64,000 bases of DNA from Lachnoanaerobaculum orale (GTDB lineage Bacteria > Bacillota > Clostridia > Lachnospirales > Lachnospiraceae). Below the pieces are notes generated by a model. The model ran no database searches, was not told where the DNA came from, and saw nothing but the letters and a program-made list of their open reading frames with translations. Below, in pieces: positions 54,863-62,444 of the stretch. Both the position numbers and the translations under genes were made by a program. Numbering within the stretch: position 1 is the first letter of the stretch; each line of letters opens with the position of its first letter. The stretch covers positions 185,889-249,888 of the forward strand of contig NZ_RRCM01000001.1 in NCBI RefSeq assembly GCF_003862485.1, given 5' to 3'.

Positions 54863-56611
54863 ATGCCAAAAAAAATTTTGAATAAAGATATTGAAAATTC
54901 AGTTGAAGAAATGTTATCCGGATATGTATATGCTTATAATAGATATTATAAAAAGTTAAAAGATGAAAATTCTATTATATATAAAGGGCATAGAAAAGAT
55001 AAGGTTGCCATCGTTATTGGTGGTGGAAGTGGACATGAGCCACTTTTTACAGGATATTGTGGAGCAGGTTTAGCAGATGCTGTAGCATGTGGAAATATTT
55101 GTGCATCTCCAAATCCTAAGTTGATTTTTGATACAGCTAAAGAGGTGGATCAGGGTAAGGGTGTTCTGTTTATATATGGATGTTATGCCGGTGATAACTT
55201 GAATTTTGATATGGCAGAATATTTATGTAATAGCGCGGGTATTAAAACGAAGAATGTAAGAGTTCAGGATGATTTTTCATCCGCACCCAAAGAAAGAAAA
55301 TATGATAGAAGAGGAATTGCAGGAGATGTATTTGTATTTAAGATAGCCGGTGCGGTGGCGGATGCCGGTGAGTCTTTAGAGGAAGTTCATAGGATTACTT
55401 CAAAAGCAAGGGATAATGTGAGTACTATCGGGTTAGCAACAAGTCCTGCAACTCTTCCGGGAAATGATAAACCAACATTTGAGCTTGAAGATGATGAGAT
55501 GGAATACGGAATGGGATTACATGGTGAGCCCGGAATCGAAAGAACAAAACTTGTAGATGCTGAGACCATAGTAGACAGAATGTATAGTGAAATAAAAAAA
55601 GAGATGGACCTGAAAAAAGGAGACGAGGTTTGTGTCCTTATCAATGGTCTCGGATCCACGCCATTATTTGAATTAAATATAGTTTATTATAATTTATATA
55701 GACTTATGCATAAAGATGGTTTAAAGGTACATGATGCAGATGTAGGTTCTTATTGTACATGTATGGAAATGGGAGGTTTTTCAATTTCTGTATTCAGAAT
55801 AGATGAAGAACTTAAAAAATATTATGATATGCCATGTTTCTCCCCATATTATGCCAAAGGAAGTTATGTAAATCATATAACCGAGTCTGATGATAGCGAA
55901 AATTTCTTTGAAGTAAAAAATGAAAATGTTGAAAATGAGTCAATTGAAAGAAGTAAATCCGGTGTATTGGAAACACTAAATGTAAGTGATACAAAAAATA
56001 TGTTACTTTACATTGCAAATAAAATAATATCCAATAAGCCATATTTGACAGAAGTAGACAGTAAGATAGGAGACGGCGACCATGGTATAGGTATGGCACT
56101 TGGGATGGAAAAAGTAAAAAAAGTATTACATAAACTAAATGGTGTAGACAGTGCATATAAATTGTTTGAAGAGGCAGGTAATGCAATGTTGATGTCAATG
56201 GGTGGTGCTTCAGGAGTGATTTTTGGAAGTATGTATTTAGCAGGTGCTAAAGACAAGGCACCAAAAGCATCTTTAACAGCATTTGATCTGGCTGATATGG
56301 AAGAAAAGAGTTTAAATTCTGTGGTTGAGATAGGGCATGCAGGACTTGGCGATAAAACAATGGTAGATGCATTGCATCCTGTAGTTATAGCTATGAAGAA
56401 TAATGCCGATAAAGGGTTATTAGAAATGCTTTTAGCTGCTGAGGAGGCTGCAAGAACAGGCGTAGAAAATACAAAGAAATATGTGGCTAAATTTGGAAGA
56501 GCTAAGTCTTTAGGCAAAAGGGCAGTTGGATTCCAAGATGCAGGAGCAACATCAGTATATTTGATAATACAGGGTATGAGAGAATTCGTAGAAGGGAAAT
56601 TGGAGGTATAG
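54863..56611 (+). CDS. Fused DhaK-DhaL ketose kinase (dihydroxyacetone/erythrulose kinase family)
   Basis: ATP-dependent kinase with a DhaK domain (1-335) and a DhaL domain (about 370-582). DhaK: IGGGSGHEPLFTGY (near 50) and GLHGEPGIER, the His that binds the ketose as a hemiaminal (near 215). DhaL: VDSKIGDGDHGIGM with the Mg-binding aspartates (near 396) and SMGGASGVIFGSM. The one-chain form is the ATP-type, and DerK/LerK erythrulose kinases have this build. With the RpiB paralog 3 bases downstream, a tetrulose substrate is favoured over dihydroxyacetone. Confidence 0.88.
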   Translation: MPKKILNKDIENSVEEMLSGYVYAYNRYYKKLKDENSIIYKGHRKDKVAIVIGGGSGHEPLFTGYCGAGLADAVACGNICASPNPKLIFDTAKEVDQGKGVLFIYGCYAGDNLNFDMAEYLCNSAGIKTKNVRVQDDFSSAPKERKYDRRGIAGDVFVFKIAGAVADAGESLEEVHRITSKARDNVSTIGLATSPATLPGNDKPTFELEDDEMEYGMGLHGEPGIERTKLVDAETIVDRMYSEIKKEMDLKKGDEVCVLINGLGSTPLFELNIVYYNLYRLMHKDGLKVHDADVGSYCTCMEMGGFSISVFRIDEELKKYYDMPCFSPYYAKGSYVNHITESDDSENFFEVKNENVENESIERSKSGVLETLNVSDTKNMLLYIANKIISNKPYLTEVDSKIGDGDHGIGMALGMEKVKKVLHKLNGVDSAYKLFEEAGNAMLMSMGGASGVIFGSMYLAGAKDKAPKASLTAFDLADMEEKSLNSVVEIGHAGLGDKTMVDALHPVVIAMKNNADKGLLEMLLAAEEAARTGVENTKKYVAKFGRAKSLGKRAVGFQDAGATSVYLIIQGMREFVEGKLEV

Positions 56612-56614
56612 ATG

Positions 56615-57055
56615 ATGAAAATAGCTATAGGTTCGGATCCAAATGCAGTTGAAGAGAAATATAGATTAATAGAATTTATAAAAAAGAGCAATTTGGGTGA
56701 AGTTACAGATTTTGGAAGTGATGATGCAATATATGCCAATGTTGCAATAGAGGTGGCAGAACAGGTTGCTGATAAAAACTTTGATAGAGGGATACTGCTA
56801 TGTGGTACAGGACTCGGTATGTCTATTGCCGCGAATAAAGTAAAGGGAGCATATGCTGCATTGATTTCAGATATTTATTCTGCTAAGAGAGCTGTATTGA
56901 GTAATAATGCAAATATAGCCTGTGTTGGAGCATTTACAATCGGTGATAAACTTAGAGAAGAGTTGATATATGCATTTCTTACAAATGAATTTGATGATAA
57001 GAGTCCCTCTAAGATAAAGGTGGATGCTTATGTTGAGTATGATGTGAAAAGGTGA
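56615..57055 (+). CDS. rpiB: RpiB/LacAB-family sugar-phosphate isomerase (copy 2)
   Basis: Close paralog of the gene at 39245-39685: the central part (IYANVAIEVAE, FDRGIL, SIAANKVKGAYAALISDIYS) is almost identical. Catalytic Cys in LLCGTGLGMS (near 65). The same RpiB histidines are replaced (GSDPNA, AIYANVA, VLSNNAN). ATG 56615 is 7 bases from GGAGGT; the ATG at 56612 is also in frame. It directly follows the DhaKL kinase, supporting a role on the kinase product, for example erythrulose 4-phosphate to erythrose 4-phosphate. Confidence 0.86.
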   Translation: MKIAIGSDPNAVEEKYRLIEFIKKSNLGEVTDFGSDDAIYANVAIEVAEQVADKNFDRGILLCGTGLGMSIAANKVKGAYAALISDIYSAKRAVLSNNANIACVGAFTIGDKLREELIYAFLTNEFDDKSPSKIKVDAYVEYDVKR

Positions 57056-57066
57056 TTAAAACAAAT

Positions 57067-57109
57067 AAGGTTACAAAGTAGCGATTAAAAAATGCTAATT
57101 TGTAACCTT
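57067..57109 (+). terminator. Hairpin ending the sugar operon
   Basis: AAGGTTACAAA and TTTGTAACCTT form an 11-bp perfect stem 12 bases after rpiB copy 2. The T-run is weak (TTAATTTAG), so termination may be partial. From here to 57244 nothing else is seen but a promoter-like AT-rich stretch. Confidence 0.65.
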
Positions 57110-57244
57110 AATTTAGTTATGGTAAATATGGTAGCTTTACTATAAGAGAAGTGTAGGTTTTTCCATATTTGCCAACCCTTCAGTTTTGATATAAAATAAC
57201 GTTAAGTTTTATACACTGTTTTTAATTTAATTCACGGAGGCTTT

Positions 57245-57712
57245 ATGAATTACAAATTTCACTACAGGAATACAGCTTTTGAACTTTTTAAGCTGTCTTT
57301 TTTCTTTTTATATTCCTCTTTGGCGGGGATTGTGAATATTATTTTTACAGTTGCGATGATTGCACTGATATATGCAAGGTGGGATGACGCTACCGACTTA
57401 CTTAGGGTGGTGCTTGTAATAGCGGTACTTTTCTTTGTGTTGTTTCAGCCCGTGATTATGTATAACAGGGCAAGGAGAAATGCAAAAGCACTCAAGGAGC
57501 TTAGCCTGGAATTTGGTGACAGAGGTATCGCCGTAGAGGTAGAGGGCAAGCGCGAGTATATAGACTGGAAGAAGATAAAGGCCTTTAAGAGATTTCCGGG
57601 AATGCTTATCATTTTTACAGATAATACAAACGGTTATATTCTTACAAAGAGGGTTGTAGGAGATAATTATAAAAAGGTGTTTGGATATATATCGGAGAAA
57701 ATAAAGCGATGA
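57245..57712 (+). CDS. YcxB-like membrane protein
   Basis: 155 residues, two membrane helices (about 15-45 and 50-75), then a YcxB-type domain (LEFGDRGIAVEVEGKREYIDWKKIKAFKRF..., IIFTDNTNGYILTKR). Function unknown. Base composition returns here to that of the first 16 kb. It overlaps the TRAP binding protein gene by 4 bases (ATGA). CGGAGG precedes the start. Confidence 0.7.
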   Translation: MNYKFHYRNTAFELFKLSFFFLYSSLAGIVNIIFTVAMIALIYARWDDATDLLRVVLVIAVLFFVLFQPVIMYNRARRNAKALKELSLEFGDRGIAVEVEGKREYIDWKKIKAFKRFPGMLIIFTDNTNGYILTKRVVGDNYKKVFGYISEKIKR

Positions 57713-58695
57713 GGGTTAGGTTGTGGCTTCTTATTGTACTTTGTTTTGCCGTACTTAATACTTCATGTGTAAGAAAGAAAATGTCGGCGGAGTATGTATT
57801 TACCTATGCCGAAAATCATCCGAAGGATTATCCTACCACGCTTGGAGCTTTTGAATTTGCAAGGTTGGTCAAAGAAAAAAGCAAGGGCAGGATAATTATA
57901 AATGTGGTGTATGACGGAAAGCTTGGGGATGAGCTTAGTGTTATAAAGCAGATAAAATTTGGTGGAATAGATTTTGCAAGAGCTTCTATATCGCCGCTTT
58001 CAAATGAGATTCCTATACTCAATGTTTTGCAGATGCCGTATCTTTATAGAGATGATGAGCATATGTGGAATGTTTTGTCAGGTGATGTCGGAAAGGAAAT
58101 TTTTGAAGATTTTGAAGGTTCAGGTATTGAGCCGCTTTCATTTTATACTGCGGGTGCCAGAAGCTTTTATAACAGTAAAAGACCTATAGAAGATATTTCA
58201 GATTTGTCGGGACTTAAGATAAGAGTACAGCAGTCCGAACTTATGAAAGATATGGTGAGGATGCTTGGAGCTGAGCCTGTGGCTATGGAGTACGGGCAAG
58301 TATACGGTGCGCTTCAAAGAGGTGTAATAGACGGTGCGGAGAACAATACTCCGTCTTATATTTCGGCACTTCACTTTCAATATGCCGGGTATTATACTAA
58401 GGATGAGCACACCAGAGTGCCTGAGGTGCAGATTTGTTCAAAAGTGACATTTGACAAACTATCTAATGAGGATAAAGATATTATAAGGGAGGCGGCTTTG
58501 GAGAGCAGCAGTTATGAGAGGAAAATCTGGGATGAAAAGGAGAGGCTTTATGAAGATGAGCTGCTTAAAAAAGGCGTTAAGATAAATACACTTTCAGAAA
58601 ATGAAAGAGAACATTTTAAGGAAGTCTTAAAGCCGCTTTATGAGAAGTATTGTAGTGACTATATGGGTCTGATAAATAAAATAAATGAAAAGTGA
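57709..58695 (+). CDS. Orphan TRAP transporter substrate-binding protein (DctP-like)
   Basis: 328-residue DctP-family receptor with a signal peptide ending in a lipobox-like NTSC (near 20). YTAGARSFYNSKRPIEDISDLSGLKIRVQQ (core LSGLKIRVQQ carries the substrate Arg, near 170) and GALQRGVIDGAENN are family marks. No dctQM genes adjoin it. It may work with the TRAP permease at 10474-12302 or with a distant one. Co-encoded with the YcxB-like protein. Confidence 0.85.
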   Translation: MRVRLWLLIVLCFAVLNTSCVRKKMSAEYVFTYAENHPKDYPTTLGAFEFARLVKEKSKGRIIINVVYDGKLGDELSVIKQIKFGGIDFARASISPLSNEIPILNVLQMPYLYRDDEHMWNVLSGDVGKEIFEDFEGSGIEPLSFYTAGARSFYNSKRPIEDISDLSGLKIRVQQSELMKDMVRMLGAEPVAMEYGQVYGALQRGVIDGAENNTPSYISALHFQYAGYYTKDEHTRVPEVQICSKVTFDKLSNEDKDIIREAALESSSYERKIWDEKERLYEDELLKKGVKINTLSENEREHFKEVLKPLYEKYCSDYMGLINKINEK

Positions 58696-58703
58696 GGTAG
58701 CAT

Positions 58704-59906
58704 ATGCAAAAGTTTAATTATTATTCACCTACAAGGATTGTTTTCGGAGCCGGAATAAGGAATGATATCGGTACTTTAATAAAAGAGTTCGGAGTAAAGA
58801 AGGTTGCTGTTATCGTCGGTGGAAACAGTGCAAAGAAAAGCGGACTGCTTGATTTGGTGGAAGATAAGTTAAAGTCTGAGGGTATGGATGTACTCTTACT
58901 TGGCGGTGTTGTACCGAATCCTCTTTTAAGTAAGGCAAAGGAGATGACAAAGGAGGCTCTTAAGTTCGGAGCTGAGTTTGTACTGGCTGTAGGCGGCGGA
59001 AGTGTAATAGATACCGCAAAGTTTGTTGCAATCGGTGTAGCAAATCCGGATACAGATATAGAAGAGTTTTTCTTTCAAAGAAAGAAGGTGGAAAAGTCCA
59101 CTCCTATCGGCACTGTTTTGACTATTGCGGCGGCAGGCTCTGAAACCAGTGATTCCGCAGTGCTTACAGATGATGTTACAGGAACTCATATAAAGAAGGG
59201 TATTACTACAGATTATAACAGATGCAGGTTTGCTATAATGGATCCGGAGCTTACTTATACTTTACCTAAGTATCAGATAGGTGCAGGTGTGGCAGATATT
59301 TTTATGCATACAGCCGAGAGATATTTTACAAATATTCTCGGAAATCATTTGACTGATGAAATGGCTGAGGGACTTTTTAGAGATATTATAAAGTTTGGAG
59401 TAAAGGCTGTAAAAAATCCAACTGACTATGAAGCGATGAGTGAAGTTATGTGGTGTGGCAGTGTATCTCATATAGGTCTTACAGGACTGGGCGCTAAAGG
59501 TGATACACCAAGAGACGGTGACTGGTCATGCCACCAGCTTGGAATGGCTATATCGGCACTCTTTGATTCCACACATGGTGCAACCCTCAGCGCTGTTTGG
59601 GCTTCTTGGGCAAACTACGTTAAGGATGAAAATATATCAAGATTTGCAAGATTTGCGAGAAAGGTATATGGAGTAGTTGAGACTGATGATAAAAAGGCTG
59701 CTGATATGGGAATTGAAAGAACTGTAGAATTTTTCAAGTCTGTCGGAATGCCTGTAAGTTTACATGAGCTTCTTAACAGAGAGGTAAGTGAAAAGGACTG
59801 TGAGGAATTGGCAATAAACTGTTCCTATAATAAATCAAGAAGTATAGGAAGTTTTAAATCACTTGACTACAATGATATGTACAATATCTACATGGCGGCA
59901 AGATAG
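58704..59906 (+). CDS. Iron-containing alcohol dehydrogenase, BdhA/YqhD type
   Basis: 400-residue butanol-dehydrogenase-like enzyme that reduces aldehydes with NAD(P)H. AVGGGSVIDTAKF (near 93) binds the nucleotide. Metal ligands: ADIFMHTAERYF (Asp near 193, His near 197), CHQLGMAIS (His near 275) and DSTHGATLSAVW (His near 288). It begins 8 bases after the TRAP receptor stop. Distinct from the Fe-ADH at 24893. Confidence 0.92.
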   Translation: MQKFNYYSPTRIVFGAGIRNDIGTLIKEFGVKKVAVIVGGNSAKKSGLLDLVEDKLKSEGMDVLLLGGVVPNPLLSKAKEMTKEALKFGAEFVLAVGGGSVIDTAKFVAIGVANPDTDIEEFFFQRKKVEKSTPIGTVLTIAAAGSETSDSAVLTDDVTGTHIKKGITTDYNRCRFAIMDPELTYTLPKYQIGAGVADIFMHTAERYFTNILGNHLTDEMAEGLFRDIIKFGVKAVKNPTDYEAMSEVMWCGSVSHIGLTGLGAKGDTPRDGDWSCHQLGMAISALFDSTHGATLSAVWASWANYVKDENISRFARFARKVYGVVETDDKKAADMGIERTVEFFKSVGMPVSLHELLNREVSEKDCEELAINCSYNKSRSIGSFKSLDYNDMYNIYMAAR

Positions 59907-59915
59907 TATAATAAG

Positions 59916-59948
59916 AAGGCTTTAGGATGAGGTTCCTGAAGCTTTTTT
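59916..59948 (+). terminator. Terminator of the YcxB-dctP-adh operon
   Basis: CTTTAGGA pairs with TTCCTGAAG (one wobble) next to AAG/CTT, followed by TTTTTT. Confidence 0.8.
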
Positions 59949-60046
59949 GTTTATTTTAGGCTTTAGCAACTTTGACCCGATAATTATAATATGTTATAAT
60001 TATCATATTACTTCTTATGAGTAGAAGTAATAACAGGAGGTGGCTT

Positions 60047-61219
60047 ATGATTGTTATGTATGTAAAGTTAAAGAATATTTGTGCATTTGATGATTTTCAT
60101 GCCGATTTTTCATATCCTAAAAAGATAGTGAACAGCTCTATAGAAAGAGAATATTTGCCGGGATTTCCTAATTTCAGATATAAGAAAGTGAATATACTTC
60201 TGGGTACTAATGCAAGTGGAAAAACCTCTTTTGGAAAAATACTTATGTATATATTCAACTTTATGAAGAGGAAGGAATTATTGAATATAACAGATAGAAT
60301 ATCTGATAATAAAAAAGAAAGTGTTTTCTCAATAGACTATGTTTCCGACAAGAATACTTTATCTTCGCTGGAAGTTATTATACCGCCCGAAGAGGGAGAA
60401 TATTCTATTGAACGATGCCAAATATCGTTGAAGTGTGTAAATATCAAAAAAGGTGACAGCTATGAAAAGTGCGTAGAAAGAATGAAAAATGGAAAAGAAG
60501 TGGAGGCTTTTGAAGGATTAGAGGCATTAGAAAAGGTTTCAAAATCAAGTGGTCTTGGATGGAATTTTACATATCCTATGGATTCAAATTACTATATTCG
60601 AGATATAAAAGTTGATGACTTGGAGAATGAACTGTATTTAAAAGTTTTGAAAAATGTGTTGATGACATTAGATAATTCTATTATTGATATAAAAAAAGTT
60701 GACAGTATTGAACATACTTATGCTATAGTGATGAATAATAATAATCTTATAATACAGGAAGGCAAAGTACTGGATCCTAACAATATTCTTTCAAGCGGAA
60801 CGAAAGCAGGAATTGAAATATCAGGTTTTCTTACTGCGCTTATGGAGCATAGGAACGGATTTTATTATTGTGATGAGAAGTTTTCGTATATACATAGTGA
60901 TATTGAAAAGGCTATCCTGTCAGTAATGATATCAAAACTTGGAGATGGAGAACAACTTTTCTTTACAACACATAATCTGGACATTACAGATATGGATTTA
61001 CCTAAGCATTCCTTTATGTTTATGAGAAAAGAAAATATAGGGGGCAAATTCATTATTTCATGTGAGTCGGTATCAAACAGATTAAAGAAAGCGACAGATT
61101 CGGTAAGGAATGCAGTAGATAATGATATTTTTGCAGTGGCACCAAGAATCGAGTTAATATATGATTTGGCATATGGAGACAATGATATAGATGATGTATT
61201 AGATGAAGATGTGGGGTGA
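60047..61219 (+). CDS. AAA-family ATPase, OLD/AAA_15-like
   Basis: SMC-like ATPase of 390 residues. Walker A LLGTNASGKTSFGK lies near residue 50. Late in the protein come a signature-like SSGTKAGIEISGFL (near 245), Walker B-like FYYCDEKFSYIH (near 277) and the His-loop FFTTHNLDITDM. The ATG at 60047 follows AGGAGG; an upstream in-frame ATG lacks one. The next gene is a broken TOPRIM-like partner. ATPase/TOPRIM pairs of this kind (OLD, Gabija, PARIS) are anti-phage or overcoming-lysogenisation systems, so a defence role is inferred. Confidence 0.8.
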   Translation: MIVMYVKLKNICAFDDFHADFSYPKKIVNSSIEREYLPGFPNFRYKKVNILLGTNASGKTSFGKILMYIFNFMKRKELLNITDRISDNKKESVFSIDYVSDKNTLSSLEVIIPPEEGEYSIERCQISLKCVNIKKGDSYEKCVERMKNGKEVEAFEGLEALEKVSKSSGLGWNFTYPMDSNYYIRDIKVDDLENELYLKVLKNVLMTLDNSIIDIKKVDSIEHTYAIVMNNNNLIIQEGKVLDPNNILSSGTKAGIEISGFLTALMEHRNGFYYCDEKFSYIHSDIEKAILSVMISKLGDGEQLFFTTHNLDITDMDLPKHSFMFMRKENIGGKFIISCESVSNRLKKATDSVRNAVDNDIFAVAPRIELIYDLAYGDNDIDDVLDEDVG

Positions 61220-61224
61220 GATCA

Positions 61225-61652
61225 ATGAAATTGGGTCAATACCATTATTATGTGGAAGGTGAGAACGAAAGAGTTCTTGTAGAGATATTGAGTAAGTGTA
61301 AGGATGAAAAATTTAATGTTATAAGACCCGGAAAAATAGATGTCTTTAATGTGGTTGAACGAGAGATAAAAAAACGAAGTTCTTAGAGAAATATAAAAAG
61401 ATAAAAGAAGTTATACTTATACCGCAAGTTTACAATTTAGAGGATGAATTGATTAGAAGCTGTAATATAAAGAATATACTTCAATTGCTTGGAAGCAAGT
61501 CAAAGAAGGAGTTTAAAAGTGATTTTAATAAGGTTAATAATTTAAACGAGTATTTGATTAAAGCGGAGTTTGCATTTGATAAATTGTGGAGGAAGAATAC
61601 AGACGGTATATTTGCCGGAATTACAAGCGGAATAAGTAAAATAGAAAAATAA
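61225..61652 (+). pseudogene. TOPRIM-like partner of the AAA ATPase, frameshifted and shortened
   Basis: Starts 5 bases after the ATPase gene with MKLGQYHYYVEGENERVLVEIL, where VEGxxE is the TOPRIM catalytic-Glu motif. It hits TAG at 61384. The -1 frame continues from the A7 run at 61368-61374 as FLEKYKKIKEVILIPQVYNLEDELIRS to a stop at 61650-61652. The expected TOPRIM Asp-x-Asp strand between these parts is missing, suggesting an internal deletion as well. A AAA AAA is a classic slippery heptamer, but no stable downstream structure is evident. Confidence 0.65.
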
Positions 61653-61685
61653 AAAGGATTCGAGCAAAAGCTCAAGTCCTTTTTT
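61651..61685. terminator. Bidirectional terminator between ATPase unit and CYTH gene
   Basis: AAAAAGGA...GAGC-AAAA-GCTC...TCCTTTTT forms a two-part stem with A-rich and T-rich flanks, so it serves both converging genes. Confidence 0.85.
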
Positions 61686-62158
61686 CAGTATCTCCACTTA
61701 AGCAACCCATACTTAGATATATACGAATTATGATACCTGCCGTCTGTTGTCACATCCTCTCCGAACCATTCAGGAGGAGTAAAATTATCGGCTTCTTCTA
61801 CCGAGCCAAACTCCACCTCTACCAGTTTGAGGCTGTCAAGATCACCTTTGAATATATCAAGTTCCGCTATGAGATTATTATCAAGAGGAATTTTATACCT
61901 GCTCTTTGATATAATGATACCGTCACATTTTTTTAGCAAATGCTCAAATGCTTCTTTATTCAGCGGCAGATTGTATTCACTGTGTGAGAGCAGACCGCTG
62001 CCCTTATAGGTCAGTACGTAGTCATCGTTTTCTTTTCGCACTCTGACTACAGGGTCGGTATTTAAGTAGCCTTGAGTCATATCTATCCTCTCATAGGTAT
62101 CAAGATTATCCGGTATTTTTTTTACAAGAAACTTTCTTTCTATTTCTATATTTTCCAT
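61685..62158 (-). CDS. CYTH-domain protein (triphosphate tunnel metalloenzyme family)
   Basis: 157 residues with the defining ExExK motif at the start (IEIERKFLV), RVRKEND-type basic strand, YVLTYKGSG, and the acidic LIAELDIFKGDL and LVEVEFGS strands. Members hydrolyse triphosphates such as PPPi or make cyclic AMP; most bacterial ones of this size are tripolyphosphatases. The ATG at 62158 follows GGAGGAGT; the frame is open further upstream to 62260 but homology starts here. Confidence 0.9.
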   Translation of the reverse strand: MENIEIERKFLVKKIPDNLDTYERIDMTQGYLNTDPVVRVRKENDDYVLTYKGSGLLSHSEYNLPLNKEAFEHLLKKCDGIIISKSRYKIPLDNNLIAELDIFKGDLDSLKLVEVEFGSVEEADNFTPPEWFGEDVTTDGRYHNSYISKYGLLKWRY

Positions 62159-62369
62159 AGTACTCCTCCATAGTATAAGTTGATTCTGTTTCAAAAAGTA
62201 TCTTACAGCTAAAGTGTAAGCCTGTTTCACCTTATTTTCCGGTTCAAAATCAGTATACATAATTTTTCACAACAATTAAAGGAAATATTTGTATATAACA
62301 GGTATAGGAATATTGTACATTTGACTTATATTTGTTATAATCCCGTCTTTGACAGTTTTGAAAGATAAA

Positions 62370-62411
62370 ATACCCTTCAAACCCTTTGTTTTAGCGGCTT
62401 TGGAGGGTATT
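62370..62411. terminator. Strong hairpin downstream of the transposase
   Basis: ATACCCTTCAAA and TTTGGAGGGTAT form a 12-bp stem (one wobble). It lies 34 bases beyond the transposase stop, on the outer side. It could be the transposase terminator (TTTTATC follows on the minus strand) and may lie close to the element end. I could not identify terminal inverted repeats or a target duplication in 62159-62444. Confidence 0.55.
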
Positions 62412-62444
62412 TACATTTCGTTTTGAAACTAAAAAAATAGTATT

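Noticed and set aside
61368..61420. Stimulatory stem-loop after the A7 slippery run
   Set aside because: The downstream sequence is A-rich and no stable hairpin or Shine-Dalgarno-like enhancer is apparent, so programmed frameshifting is not the preferred explanation.
61449..61652. Independent 67-residue protein
   Set aside because: It is the tail of the frameshifted TOPRIM-like gene; the frame is open further upstream to the A7 run and no start with a ribosome binding site exists.
62261..62444. Terminal inverted repeat of the IS1634-type element
   Set aside because: Only one end lies in the window, so no inverted repeat pair or target duplication can be confirmed; the 62370-62411 hairpin looks more like a terminator.
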